Assembly: GCA_030685235.1 (NCBI GenBank)
Contig: MU839121.1
Location: 124,001 to 188,000, forward strand
Reading direction: 5' to 3'
Length of the DNA stretch: 64,000 nt
Source: Copromyces sp. CBS 386.78
Lineage: Eukaryota; Ascomycota; Sordariomycetes; Sordariales; Sordariaceae
The notes beneath the pieces were generated by a model, which was not told the origin of the DNA, did not search any database, and saw nothing but the letters and a program-made list of their open reading frames with translations. Positions 37,901 through 49,600 of this stretch are shown here, piece after piece. The position numbers were made by a program, and so were the translations under genes. How positions within the stretch are numbered: position 1 is the stretch's first letter; the number at the start of each line of letters is the position of its first letter.

Positions 37901-38800
37901 CGGTAATATTAATAATATTTTCGCCCGTATTATAAGGAACGGGCGGGGGAAATAACGGTTAAATTTAGTCTATTTTTATTTTTATAATTTCCTTTATTTT
38001 TTTACGTTCCTTCTTTAAATTTAGGTAAAAAGTTTATTAATGCTTCTTCCTTAATTATATAAATTATTTATTTACTTTTTTAAAAGGTTAAATTTAATAG
38101 ATTGGGATTGAATAATTATTAATTAAATTATAATATTTATATAGGACGAATATTACTTCTTTATTAATTATATTATAATTAATAACCTAACTTTTATTAT
38201 AATTATTAATAATGAATTTCTTAAACTAATTTTCGTTAATTCAAATATAGTCGTTTTCTTTAAAGTAAAGTTATACGGTTTTAATAATAAGATTATTGGC
38301 TATTATAGTAAAACGTTCTTTGTAATAAATTTAAAATTATTTAATAACGAACTAGTAAATTTATCGTACTTTATAAATAATTTAATCGTCTTAAAGTTTA
38401 AAGGCTAATTTAAGTTTACTATTATTCTCGGCTATTTTAAAGGCTAACTATTAGATTTAAATAAATAAAGTACGTAAAAAAAGGAGTAGAGGTACTATTT
38501 AAGAAGGTTTTATATTAAAGAAATTAATTCGAATAAATTGAATAAATAGTAATAAATTTAATAAATCATTATTAAAACTATTGTAAGGAATATAATTTCC
38601 CCCTTTACGAAAGGAAGAGAAAGGAATAATAAGGTCGGTTTGAATTGAGTTATAAGTACTATTTATTATATAAAAAGAATCTTCATAAATAATATTATAA
38701 ATAATAATAATAATAAAAGATAAAAAGTACGACTAATTATTAGGTATAATAATAATATATAATAATAGGTAATAATATTATTAAAGGAAGCGTAAGGTAA
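31999..38800 (-). mobile_element. Gypsy B: degraded LTR retrotransposon, ends not found
   Basis: Minus-strand order fits a gypsy element: a gag C-terminus with Lys-Arg-Asn-Cys-Pro-Lys-Phe near 35.9 kb, a retropepsin-like part ending Leu-Leu-Gly-Ile-Asp-Phe-Leu (34802-34822), and reverse transcriptase (about 34.15-33.3 kb). Sequence where RNase H and integrase should lie follows down to 32.0 kb. Sequence to the right of 36 kb was not resolved and may be gag, leader or another element. No LTR pair was recognised. Gypsy A appears to have inserted into its 3' part. Confidence 0.6.
33300..35070 (-). pseudogene. Gypsy B protease-reverse transcriptase segment
   Basis: Minus strand: Leu-Leu-Gly-Ile-Asp-Phe-Leu-Tyr-Asn-Tyr (34802-34822 and just beyond) resembles the C-terminal motif of retropepsins. 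About 0.9 kb further along, the frame gives Pro-Arg-Ile-Ile-Val-Asn-Leu-Arg-Pro-Leu-Asn and Asp-Ile-Tyr-Leu-Leu-Pro (about 33.90-33.81 kb), matching the entry motifs of gypsy reverse transcriptase. Then comes Ala-Tyr-Ile-Asn-Asn-Ile-Val-Ile-Phe-Ser at 33572-33583 and around (usual Tyr-Val-Asp-Asp). Asp to Asn changes at both catalytic positions follow from G to A mutation. The active-site Asp-Ser/Thr-Gly of the protease could not be seen. Confidence 0.68.
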
Positions 38801-39239
38801 TACTAACGAAAGCTTCAACCTAGGACCTTGCATACGACTTTACAAAGTGTAAGCAAAGTAGACGTTAGGTTAATATAATATAAATTAATAATCTAGTCAA
38901 CTTTAACGGAGGTTGACTAGGGAGTACTCTTATATAGTATAGACTGCTCAAATAAGCGTATGCTAAGATAGAGTGGGTTATCCGGGCATTTGCCCAGAAT
39001 TCCCCTAATACCTTTAGTAATTTAATATAATTATTAAGCCTATAACGTTAAATAGAAAATTTAGCTAAAAGAATTTTACACTTATTTATTACGTTTAAAA
39101 CGTTAATACTACAAAATAATACGTATTTAAAAAACTAATTAATAAACTATTTAATACTACTACATAAAAAAGAAAAGCCTTTATCCTACATTAAATTAAT
39201 TATATTAATCTAATTTAGTATATTATAATAATACGCCCG
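38801..39239. other. Mixed stretch with a hairpin, no gene identified
   Basis: About 38.81-39.00 kb is less AT-rich than its surroundings. It contains CTAGTCAAC and GTTGACTAG arms (9-bp stem, about 38894-38922), and a GGGCA-TTT-GCCC hairpin near 38983. A faint antisense-tRNA resemblance (ACCTAGGACCTTGCATAC) was considered and not accepted. The rest, to 39.24 kb, is AT-rich debris. Confidence 0.4.
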
Positions 39240-39520
39240 TCTCTTGTCTGTTTTAGCTTGACTTTGACGTTCTATACGTCGCTCAATCGTAGCTCAGCTA
39301 TTGTGCAACACCGTGCCACAGTGAACTACAATATATGCCGTGTGGTTTCTTTAAATTATGAGCTTCAAATTCAGGTCCATGTCTGATGCAGAATCCCATT
39401 GCTTCTCGCTTTTTACTTCGCTTCTCTCTTTACACTCCATCTCCTCTCTTAGCCAGCGAACAATACATTCCTCAATTAGATTACTATCCACTACATCCTT
39501 CTTCCTCTTCCTGAACAGCA

Positions 39521-39700
39521 ATGGCTGCACCTAGGCCTCAGCCTCATCGTAGCTATGAGCAGATGGATGACCAAGGCTATACCTACCTAGAAAACCTGGG
39601 GGGAACAAGCACCTTTTTGACCGTCGATTTGCTCTGCGACTTTAATCGCTGTGTCTGTCGTCTTTTTTTCTTTTTCTTTTTGTTTGCTTCCAGCTTGTAA
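39521..39700 (+). CDS. Small hypothetical ORF (59 aa) in a low-RIP island, perhaps a truncated host exon
   Basis: ATG at 39521 in the context CAGCAATGGC, with stop TAA at 39698-39700. The first half is hydrophilic and unremarkable (Met-Ala-Ala-Pro-Arg-Pro-Gln-Pro-His-Arg). The last quarter is a Cys-containing stretch followed by a Phe-rich hydrophobic run, encoded by poly-T, that ends soon after. The preceding 280 bp have normal fungal composition, with CT-rich blocks (CTTCTTCCTCTTCCTG) just before the ATG as in many ascomycete promoters. The Phe-rich tail looks like non-coding sequence read in frame. The real exon may therefore end before it, with the rest of the gene lost or moved. No family recognised; it may not be expressed. 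Confidence 0.35.
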   Translation: MAAPRPQPHRSYEQMDDQGYTYLENLGGTSTFLTVDLLCDFNRCVCRLFFFFFLFASSL

Positions 39701-39750
39701 AGAGCTGCTTCGAGCTTGTTTGTTAATATAGGAGTGGAAATATAAGGAGG

Positions 39751-39839
39751 TTAAGTAGGCTACTTGAGCGTATGAAGCCTATTCTAGTTATTCTGTACAC
39801 TTTGTATAAGTAGCCTACTTAGCTTAAGTAGGCTATTTG
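39751..39839. repeat. Palindromic AAGTAGGCTACTT cluster, left site
   Basis: Three near-palindromic words occur in about 90 bp: TTAAGTAGGCTACTTG (39751-39766), ATAAGTAGCCTACTTAG (39806-39822) and CTTAAGTAGGCTATTTG (39823-39839). The first two form an inverted pair about 40 bp apart, which could be the ends of a very small inverted-repeat element. The same word occurs four times at 63682-63751. Confidence 0.7.
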
Positions 39840-40059
39840 CCGAGGCCGGCTTCTAATTGGTTAATTTTTAGGTGTATTAAAGGTATATTGAAGTATGCGC
39901 TAAAGCGGCCCGTTGTGGGTTTCCTGCTTAGGATCGCGTAGGAATTGGGATTGTAGACGTATACAGACTATACCGATAGCCGGTACTACAGTAACGATAT
40001 TTCATCTAGTAATTTATATTCTATTTAAACTTTGAATCCCGAACCCGCTCTATACCCCC

Positions 40060-40262
40060 GCTACCCTAATCCCGCGACCCTAATCCCGCGACCCCAATTT
40101 AGCACCGCACCCTAATTTAATACCGCACCCTAATCTAATACTGTACCCTAATCTAATACTGTACCCCAATTTAGTACCGCACCCCAATCCCGCGACCTTA
40201 ATTCCGCGACCCTAATCCGATTCTAATCCGCGATTCTAATCTACGACCTTAATTTAGTACTG
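40060..40262. repeat. C-rich tandem repeat of mixed 14- and 18-bp units
   Basis: Units run in the order 14, 14, 18, 18, 18, 18, 18, 14, 14 bp, then degenerate. The 14-bp unit is ACCCTAATCCCGCG; the 18-bp unit is ACCCTAATCTAATACTGY or ACCCCAATTTAGYACCGC. Both share ACCCYAAT. The plus strand is C-rich and G-poor, the reverse of most of the window. It contains CCCTAA words but is not a telomeric array, since the period is 14/18 and not 6. Confidence 0.85.
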
Positions 40263-40269
40263 CGGCTGC

Positions 40270-43200
40270 GGCTGTAGTACGAACTACGTAGGTAGGCGGT
40301 TACGTTTTTTAATTATACGGCTACCCGTTGTATATAGGATTAAATGCTTATACCGACGTACGATTGTAAATCGCTTATTGTATATTATATACTATATACC
40401 GGATTAAATGCCTACAAATATATAGTCGAAATGTTAATATACAATTAAAATTATTATTATTTCGTATGTATATTTAATATAAGTGCGATATATATAATGC
40501 TTTTTTATATGTAATGTAATTATTTACTTATTGTATTAGTTAAGTAAATTTGTATTTAAGGTTAATTAGTATTATATATATAAATAAGATAGTAAGAATA
40601 GAAAGAGAAATAAAAAAAATAAAGAATTTAGAATATAAAATTTAATTTATTATAGTAAATTTATTATACGCTATTATTTTAAGTAGAAGGGTACGGTCGG
40701 TAATTGAAATTTATATAATAATACGCGTGAATTTTTAATTATAATACGATAATTTGAAGTGATATAGTATAAATACGGTATTACCGATTATATAGAGCCG
40801 AGAAATAGGATAGAAGAACCGGAAATATAGTCTAGATTTTATAAATATCGGAGATAAAATAATGGAAGTCGGTTCCGATTATATAGATTAATTGTAGTAA
40901 TTTAGCCGTTCGGAGTTTTAATTATATAATAACGATATTTAGTATTTAATATTTAGTTAATTAATATATTTTTTAATAGGCGGGTTATAATTTATAGCGT
41001 TAATATTGATTGTAATTAGATAATTAATAAATAATTGTGCGAGGTATTTAATAGTATATTTATTTATGGTCGTTATAGAGTAGTTAATTATTATTATTTA
41101 CGGTCGGGGTGTAAGAAACGAATAAAATTAGCGAATTATATTATATTTTATATTATTATCGGTTAATATTATATTTCCGCTATTGCCCTTTATATTAATA
41201 TTATCCCTTTATATTCTTTTATTGTAGCGTACTTACTAATAAGTTTAAATATTATTAGTTGTGATTATATCGTTAGGAAAATTTTAGTTATTATCGATAT
41301 CGATTACTATAGGCGGTATATATAGATACTGGTTAGTAAATAATATATATTGAATTATATTGGATTATTTAATTTACGGGAGAAATTCCGGTTCTAATAT
41401 TTTAATAATATAAGCTTTATATTACGTATGCTTTAGGGTTACCGAATGAATTATATATATTGGAATCGTTATTAATAGGTATTAATTATTAGAATAGTAT
41501 TTCATTTGGCGTAAAAGACGTATTATATAGTATATACGTCCTAAATATTCTAAATAATACTTATTCTATTTATAGGAATTATATATAAATAAATGGGCAA
41601 TATAGCGGGTACGCTGATAATTAATACTTCTTCTATTTTTTTGAAAATTTTTATATTTAATATTAGGTATTGCCGGTATATTTATTTAATCCGGGTAATA
41701 ATAATAAAAATATATTATTCGAGGGTATTAATAGTATTAAAATTATTTATAATAAAAATATAATTGATATAGTTAAATTGAACTTTCTGGGTCTTAATTA
41801 AGTATTGGATATAATTACCGGGCTAAAATGTAAAACGATTATTTAATTTCCTATAATAAAATATTAGTACTTTATTAAAGATATAATACCGTTTGGTTAA
41901 TACTATTTCGTCGTTAATTAATACAATATAATAATATTTACGTTATTAATATACCCGGCGGTATTATTAAAATATATTTTTTAATTATAAATAATATAGT
42001 ATATAATATATACGCTATTAATCCGGACGTTAGGCATATAATATAATAGAGAAATATATTATTAAGGTAATATTGGGGTTTATATTAATAAAACGTAATA
42101 AATATAATAATAAGGAATATATATAATATTTAACGTAGAATGTATAGGAAAATTGAGTGCGTTTGTACTATATTTTCTATTACGTAGCGGTCGATAGTAT
42201 ATAAACGCGGGCGGCCCGAAATAGGCTATATTTATATAGGATTGAATACGATTTTTAGCGCTATCGTTTACTAAATGGAAATACCCTTTATAATTATAGT
42301 ATTGATAATTAAAATTGTAAAATACTATTATTATACTTTTAAGCCTAGTATTATTATTAGATTTCAATTAAAAGTATTATATTTTTTGAAATAGTATGGT
42401 AAATATATTATATAGAGTACGTACTTATCCGTAAAAGCAAATTTGCGTAATTATTAGATTATTTTATTATCGATTACTATAGGGTAAAACGGTAGCTTAT
42501 TATAATTATATTAGTATATTTATCGGATATACTTCTAAAATATATTTATTACGCCCTTTTGGTTTTTTAAGGGTAATTACTAGCCCTTATTAATTATATA
42601 GCATATTATAAATTTCGGGATTATATTAATAATCGCTAGTAATAAATAGTTTTCGTTAGCCGACAAATTTATATTAATATTAAACTTTTACCTTAATAAC
42701 TCCTTACGTATTTTTATTTCTTTACAATCCAAATATAAAAGTACTATATTAAATAAGGTTAGATATTTAGGGTATATATTTTAAAAGATTATTATTAATT
42801 CGGGGTCTTTATTATTATATTTAAATATATTACCTAATAGTAATTGAATTGTCTCTTAAAAATTGATTTTTATTAATAAAACTTTTTCGACGTTAGAGTA
42901 GTTCGTTTCGTATATTTTTTTTTTAAATAATCTATTGTATTTGTTAATATACTTCCGGTATTTCGATCTTAATATTAATATTAATATTTAGTATAATAAT
43001 AATTAGGATTATAGATTTCTTTTTTGCCAATTTATGCCGGTCTTAGTTTTAATAGTAGAAAAATATATTACGTATAAGTATAGGGGTATATAGGTGCGGG
43101 GGTATAGGGGGTTAGTCTAAAATCTAGAGCTAAAATCTAGAATTGAAATCTGGTTGTCCTATCGATTTTCTTTATTGCGGGTAGATAGTAGGATATTTTA

Positions 43201-43593
43201 TTAAGGTAATAAGGTAGAGGTAGGTACTGTAGTACTTTATTTATACGTGACGTTTCGATAAGATAATTAACTTGAATAGAGTACATTTGTAGTACTTACC
43301 GATATTCGTCTTCTCCTATTAAAGTATTATAATTAACCGGCAACGTATATTCTTCCGTAAACGCTGGGAAATATACGCTAACGTATATATTCGGTCGTAG
43401 GATTATATTAATATAATATTATACCGTCTTCAATATTATATTATTTAATATATCCGGGTTTACGGCTAGCGGTACTAGTATATTAATACCTATTGCATCT
43501 AGTTTTAAGCTTAAAGAATTAATAGCAATCAATTTCCCGGATCCTTAAAACGTTAATATAAATAAATATAATTAATTGAATAAATATCGACCT
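40270..43593. other. Unclassified AT-rich transposon debris
   Basis: More than 3 kb without an acceptable gene. A 95-codon minus-strand frame at 42080-42367 was examined and has no recognisable motif; its composition is what AT-rich DNA gives by chance. Plus-strand translations around 41.2-41.7 kb resemble retroviral integrase only vaguely. Around 43.08-43.16 kb there is a short direct repeat of AAAATCTAGA-type words and a G-rich run. Confidence 0.4.
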
Positions 43594-43601
43594 TTTTTAA
43601 T

Positions 43602-44014
43602 GAGAAAGCCTTTTCGCACCACCGCGAATGTCTTTTCGCACCGCTATTAAAAAAGGCTTTTAGAAGTAACTCAACCAAACTAAGGCCGTAGCATATAAAA
43701 AGTACATCGGAATTTTTATTTATTTTCCTTCTACAATATAATATGTCCGGCGTACCTAGGCGCCCTCTATAGCCTTCAGTACACAATAAAAGAAGAAAAA
43801 ACCATTTATTAACTTTTAATTTGGAATATTTACATTAAGTCTTTCCTTCAAGTAGATACGTCTACGGCGACTAGACTATAAAATAGAGTAGAAAATTACA
43901 AAAATTCTAGTACTATTTTTATACTGACAACTTCTTTTTTAGCAAAGTTATACTTAGTAGTATTTTGGATAGCGGTGTATAAAGACATTTGCGGCGGTGC
44001 GAAAAGACTTTCTC
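43602..44014 (-). mobile_element. MITE-1 (413 bp), MULE-2 terminal subtype, 8-bp TSD
   Basis: The ends are inverted: GAGAAAGCCTTTTCGCACCA on the left and, inverted from the right, GAGAAAGTCTTTTCGCACCG. Each end has a second TCTTTTCGCACCG-like (or mutated) motif 22 bp further in. The target duplication TTTTTAAT is perfect (43594-43601 and 44015-44022). It is an inverted-orientation copy of the MITE at 51.4 kb, with high identity throughout, and has no transposase. A shared 60-odd-codon frame in both copies simply reflects their similarity. It is far less mutated than its surroundings. Confidence 0.92.
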
Positions 44015-44022
44015 TTTTTAAT

Positions 44023-45180
44023 AATATTATTTAAATTACATATATTATCCTTTAAAATTTAAATACTTATTATAAAGGAAGTATTCTTTATAAGCGTAAT
44101 AATTGCGATAATAACGATTGTAATTGGGTTTTAATCTTCGTCTTTAGCCCGGACTTACGTATAAAATATAAATTATATATAGTTTTTTTTTAAATTAGTA
44201 GACAAATAGTACTAGTATAAGAATAATCTACTAATTATAGTCCAATAAATTATAATTATTTAAATAATAAAGCGGCGACCCTAATACTTTTTAATTAGGT
44301 AGGAAAGGCTATATAGTAAATTATATAATATATTTTATATAGCCTATATTATTAAAAATTATATTACGGAAAAGGAAGTATATTAATTAAATAATACCTT
44401 TATATTCGGTATAGGCTCCGTTAAACGGTTAAGTTATAATTAAATTGAACGTTAATAATATTTTAGCGAATATTAGATAGAGTTCGTTTATATTTTATTA
44501 TATATTATAGCATTTAAAAATTATTTTTCTAAAGTTACCCCCGTTTAAACCCGTTAATATTTATTCTATTTCCCGGGTTTAATTATAATAACGGCTATAT
44601 ATAATAATATTAAAATCGATTTGAATTTTTAAATTTATTCCCTTTCCTTACCCTTACCTAGGCGGGTTAATATAAATATAGTAATATTTACAAAATATAT
44701 TATTGCGGGGGCCCTTTAGGCCGGAGTTTTCTATTTATTATAGTATATTACTAATATAATATAGTAAAAAAGTATAAAGACGGATTTGTTCGCTATTAAT
44801 ATTTATAATAATATTAATATTGAAGTCGCTTATTATCTTTAATCCTTTAATAACGTTTATAAAATTAGATTTATATAGACTTAGTATAAGAGGAAAAATA
44901 TTATTTAGACGAAAATAGTCTTTTTATAGTAGATTAGCCGGTATAAAATATAGACTTATTAATATACGGTATATATTCCGGTATACTCCGAATTTATTAA
45001 TAAAATTAATATATAGGAATAATTTAACCGGGATATTACCTCTAGTTTTATCCTAATTATTCTTAAAATTGTACGCTTCTATTATTCTAATTCTATTTTA
45101 ATACGAATTAAGTATATATAATATATTGGAATAAACGTATCGAAACATTTATATTTATCGATTATACGACGGACTAAATA
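44023..45180. other. AT-rich degraded stretch, no gene seen
   Basis: RIP-like sequence between MITE-1 and the Asn-rich broken gene. It may include the 3' flank of that gene. No terminal repeats or protein motifs were recognised. Confidence 0.4.
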
Positions 45181-45189
45181 AAATTATTA

Positions 45190-47100
45190 TCTTTGTAGGC
45201 GTTGAAATGCCGGGGTTCGGTATTTAGGGAAAGGATCGTATTTTACATTAGCTGGGTACGAGTATAGTGCTGGATCCTCTTATACTTCGCCGAAATACCG
45301 ATCGACGTAAATACTATACTCTATTTGTGCATAGACTATAGACTCTAGGATATATATAATAATAGCCGTTAAGATTAATTCTCTAGGTTCTTGAGGGGGC
45401 GAAATATCGATACTAATAAAATTAGTGCAATTGGCAATTTGTAAGCGCTAGAATACCTCTTAAATTTGTAAGTACATCTTATCTGGCTCGCTACCTATAG
45501 TATAAGTACTCCTAGATATAAATAGCTCTATTAATATACCCGTAGTAGAGCGATAATTAAATCTTACGCCGTATACCCTTCTAATATAGAATTAAATACC
45601 TTTAGTACTGCCGTTAGAATTATTAGCCGGGGTATTATACAATAAAGGATAATCCTTATATTTATAGCAATACTATACCCAATTAGAAGGAAATATAGCG
45701 GAATTTTTAAATTTATTTTATAAGATTACGTAAGCGAATTCGCCGTTAATTGTCCGTATAAACGATAGTTAGGTATAAGATTTATAAAGTTCGCTTAATT
45801 TATCGATAAAATAATTTAAATTAAAATAAATATAATAGCCGACGTTTAAAACAATAAGATTCTTAAATATTATAATAAGGTTAAAAAACGTTAATTTTAA
45901 TAACGCCCTCCTATTATAGTTACTACTACTATTATTGTCGCTATTACTATCGTTACTATCGTTATTATATTCCTTTACCTTTTAATAAAATTGTACCGCC
46001 ATTTATATTATTCATTTTACCTCTTAACTATTCTTCCCCTTCTCTTATATAATACAGAATACCTCTTTCTTTATATCTTTTATATTCTTTACTATATCTT
46101 TGCGTATTTGTATTAATTCGAATTTGCGGCGTTCTTTTAATTTTAATTTAGCCGGTAATATTAGTATTTCTTCCGTATTAATAAGAATATTTATTTCTCG
46201 TATATTTATTAACGGTAATTAATCCTATAAGTTATTTATAAGCGTCGATAATAATATTAATAATAATTAGATTACCCGTAGAAGATTATTAGGATAATTA
46301 TCGAAAGTATATTATAAAACTTTTCGGAAATTTACTTATATTTTTCGATTTATATTTATTAAATTAATATACGTCGTTAATATTATTATAAGCGGGGATA
46401 TATCAACGCTTTTCTTCTAGCGGATTTTAATTAGTTTAGAGATATCGTCTTCGTTTTTTAGCTAGGTAGTAGTACGATTTTCAGTATAAATATTTAGATT
46501 TTCGGCTATATTTTCAATATTGAAGAATAATTTTAATAGTTCTACGTTAATATAATTTTTATACCCCCTAGCACCTAATACATTATTAAAATCTATCGTT
46601 ATGTAAATAGTTTAATTAACGGTATTAATATTATTATTGCGAATATTATTAAAATTAATTAAATTTATATAGAAGCGTTAGCAATATATCCTATCGATAC
46701 TACCCGTATTTAAATAGTACCTTTACTTATAATTGTTATTATTAAATATATGCGAGTTTAATCCTTATTTAAGCGAATTATTAAGTCCCGATTTACTATT
46801 AAATAAGTATTTAAAATTATTAATCTCTCTTAAGTTTATTATATTTACATCGTTTATATTATTATTATTATTATAATTACTACCTACGTTATTCGTATTA
46901 TTTATATTACCCGTATTATTTATATTACTTACATTAGATATAGGAATATTATTATTTTCCGGCGTAGAAGTTATAATAATAATATTTTCAATAGTATTAT
47001 CGTTATTGCCGTAGTTATTACCTTCGATTTACGTTTATTCTTACGCTCTACGTTATAGCTCCTCTTTATAATACCGTTCGGTTTACGCGCCTAATTATTC
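45190..47100 (-). pseudogene. Broken Asn-rich gene of unknown function
   Basis: Reading RIP-type stops as Gln or Trp, the minus strand gives a coherent frame of roughly 600 codons. It starts with an Asn-rich segment of Gly-Asn-x-Asn-Asn-Thr-like repeats (about 46960-46830). A middle part with Leu-Leu-Lys-Leu-Phe-Phe-Asn-Ile-Glu-Asn and a Lys/Glu-rich helix follow. Next come a Ser-Asn-Asp low-complexity linker (about 45990-45925) and a C-terminal part containing Ile-Asn-Gly-Glu-Phe-Ala-Tyr-Val-Ile and Tyr-Arg-Thr-Pro-Ala-Phe. The last part needs a frame change near 45.35 kb. I do not recognise the family. It could be cargo of a transposon or a former host gene caught by RIP. Confidence 0.4.
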
Positions 47101-47591
47101 TTTTCGAAATTATTAGGGTAGGTTATTACGGATTAGTCGCAATATATTAGTAATTATGTATAAAAGTATTGATAATATTAATATAAATAAATATAAATGA
47201 TATAGAAGATATAACCGATAATATAATAAATTAAAGGGTATTTAGTAATTTTAGTAGTCGCGTTATATAAACTAACCGAATATATAGCGGGAAGGTTCGA
47301 TTACATTCTATACGTTACTGCTTCGATAGTAGGAAGCCTATTTATTAGTATTAGTAATAACCGATATTAAACTTCTATTTACTATTTGTAAATACGGCTA
47401 TTTATTAAACTCTTTTATTTACTTTTTCGAAATTAGATTTACTCCGCTATAAATATTATTTTTATTTCTTATTATATTTTTTTATACTTATAAATTTTTT
47501 ATACTTAATATTACCCTTAAAAGAGTTAAAGGATTACGATTTTCTATTATCAGTATAAAATTAGTATATCCTCTCCTTATTAATTAATTCG

Positions 47592-47899
47592 TATCACAGT
47601 GCAAAGGCACAAGGTAGGTAAGAATATACGTAATTGCACGAAGGAATAAGAAAAAAGGTTCAAGGGTACAATCCCAAACTAGTCTTTATAGAAGCTAATC
47701 TAGGAGATCAACTCTATAGCAATCTTATAAATATTGTAGAACTAGTACGACCTGTACAACGATAGCGATAATAAAGCTATCGTAACCTTCTATAAAGGCT
47801 GTAATAGCCTTATATTATATTTGGAACTATAGCCTAATCCCTAGCTCCAATAATTGCTAACTGTATACTTTAAACTATTATAAAATTAACCCTATAATA
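47592..47899 (-). repeat. Gypsy C 3' LTR (308 bp)
   Basis: This copy keeps CpA dinucleotides (TATCACAGTGCAAAGGCACA, GGTTCAAGG) but has lost many G (AAGAAAAAAGG where the partner has AAGAGGAAAGG). The other two copies show the reverse pattern, so this LTR was mutated mainly on the opposite strand. Confidence 0.9.
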
Positions 47900-48999
47900 C
47901 TACCCCGGACTAAAAAAAGCTGTATAGCTAACTAATAATATATAAAACAATCGAAATACCTATTAATCGTTTAATTTACTCTATAAAAGCCTCTATAACT
48001 GCTATTACTCTACGTAGCGACTTCCTTAATCCTCTATACCCTATATTTCCTACTAATATTAACTAATCTACTCTTACCTCCGCTAATAATAGTTAGTCCG
48101 CTTCTAACTACCGGTCCGCTTTTAATTATTAGTCTATTACTATTTTATACTATTTTTCTATAGTAATTTAATTTAGCGGCGCCGGCTCGTTTAAATGATT
48201 TTCGTAGAACTTCCGCACCGCCTCCGGGTATATCGCAATATTAGCCCATTTCTACTAATTTAATATGTATAATAATACTTATAAAATATAATACTCCTAT
48301 TATCTATTCTTTAAATTCTATTTGTAACCGCCTATACTATTAAAATCCTATTCGATAAAATCTTTCTTATTATTTGTCTACTTTATAATCCTTCCCTAAT
48401 TTACTTTTACGTCCCCTTCGGTACGTCCTTCCTAAAATTTCACTTTACTAATGTAAAATATAGGACTATACTTTATATTAATTAGGAATTAAAGAGTAAT
48501 TATATAATTATTAACCTTTAAAACTTTAAATAGCCCTTCTTAAAGCGGAATTAACTTAATATACAATCTTCTAATTTCGAAGTTCTCTATATTCAATAAA
48601 ACTTTATCCCCGATTTTATATCGTAGGGCGTCCGATCTCCTCTTATTAATATTATCCTCGTACCGCCTCTATATTTTTTTTACTTTAATTATTATATAGT
48701 CTAAGACTATTTTAAACCGCTTAATAATTTTAATAGTTTTAAAATATTTATCTTATTAAATTTTTAATATTTTTAAGGGGTACGGCGTAGCGGGCTCGAC
48801 CTTTATCCGGGGATAAAATTTATAATTAATAAAAAACGGCGAAATTCCTATCGTTTTTAAAATTAAATTATTAGTAATAAATTTTATTATTAATAACTAA
48901 TCGATTTAATCGTTTTATATTTAATTAATAGAAATTTATAAATATTTTTCTATTTCTACGTTAATATATTCTATTTACCCGTTCGTAATTAAGTAAAAA

Positions 49000-49600
49000 G
49001 CGGAAGAGGGCGTAAAATTAATTTCCAACTTCGTTAATAATGCTTTTTAAAATTATAAAATAAATTAGGAACCTTAATTAAATATAGAGGTGGTCTACTC
49101 GTACTGTTAGAAAGGTCTTATCGGACTGTGGTCTAAAAGTTTAACTAGTTTATATAATCTTCCTTATTTTCCGAATAAATAAGGATATTATTAAAGTAAA
49201 TAATAGTATATATATTAAAAATATTATATAGGACGTCGTTAATATAATTCTAAAACGTCCCCAATACTCCTTATAAATTAAATAGGTATATTAAAAATTC
49301 GAAAAGCCTAAAGCGGGTAATAAATATAATAAACTACTTGTAGCCCTCCTTTACCTCTATTTTATTAAACGTATTAATAATATTAAATTTAATAAAAATC
49401 TTCGCTTTATAAATAACGTTAAGGGTTTTTTTAATTAACGGAATCGGATATTGTATTTTTAAAATAATATTATTAATATTACAGTAATTAATATAAATAC
49501 GGATTCCCCCGTTTAACTTCTATATTAATAGGATAGGCGAAGCGGCAGCGGATTAGGAAGGACGGATGAACTTCTTTTTAAAATTCTTATTAATTTATTT
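49000..49600 (-). pseudogene. Gypsy C reverse transcriptase segment
   Basis: The minus strand at 49187-49198 reads Tyr-Phe-Asn-Asn (usual Tyr-Leu/Val-Asp-Asp) within Thr-Ile-Ile-Tyr-Phe-Asn-Asn-Ile-Leu-Ile-Tyr-Ser-Glu-Asn. Upstream on the same strand is Thr-Phe-Gln-Asn-Tyr-Ile-Asn-Asp-Val-Leu (about 49260-49230). This is the palm of a gypsy polymerase with both catalytic Asp changed to Asn. A short patch at 49085-49145 is unusually normal in composition (GGTGGTCTACTCGTACTG). Confidence 0.8.

Noticed and set aside
38808..38870. Antisense tRNA-like sequence (ACCTAGGACCTTGCATAC and following)
   Set aside because: It resembles the T-arm/variable part of an antisense tRNA, but no acceptor stem, D-arm or seven-base anticodon loop could be folded.
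40060..40262. Telomere-like CCCTAA words
   Set aside because: The period is 14/18 bp, not 6 bp, and the units carry unrelated sequence between the words.
41220..41680. Possible retroviral integrase on the plus strand
   Set aside because: Only loose resemblance; the expected His-Pro-Gln-Thr-Asp-Gly block and the Asp-Asp-Glu spacing could not be aligned.
42080..42367. 95-codon minus-strand ORF
   Set aside because: Tyr/Ile/Asn-rich composition is expected from AT-rich DNA; no motif, no normal codon use and no neighbouring gene structure.
43602..43786. Conserved ORF shared with 51630-51821
   Set aside because: The similarity is fully explained by the two sites being inverted copies of the same MITE. 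The frames run to the terminal repeats, and nothing suggests translation.
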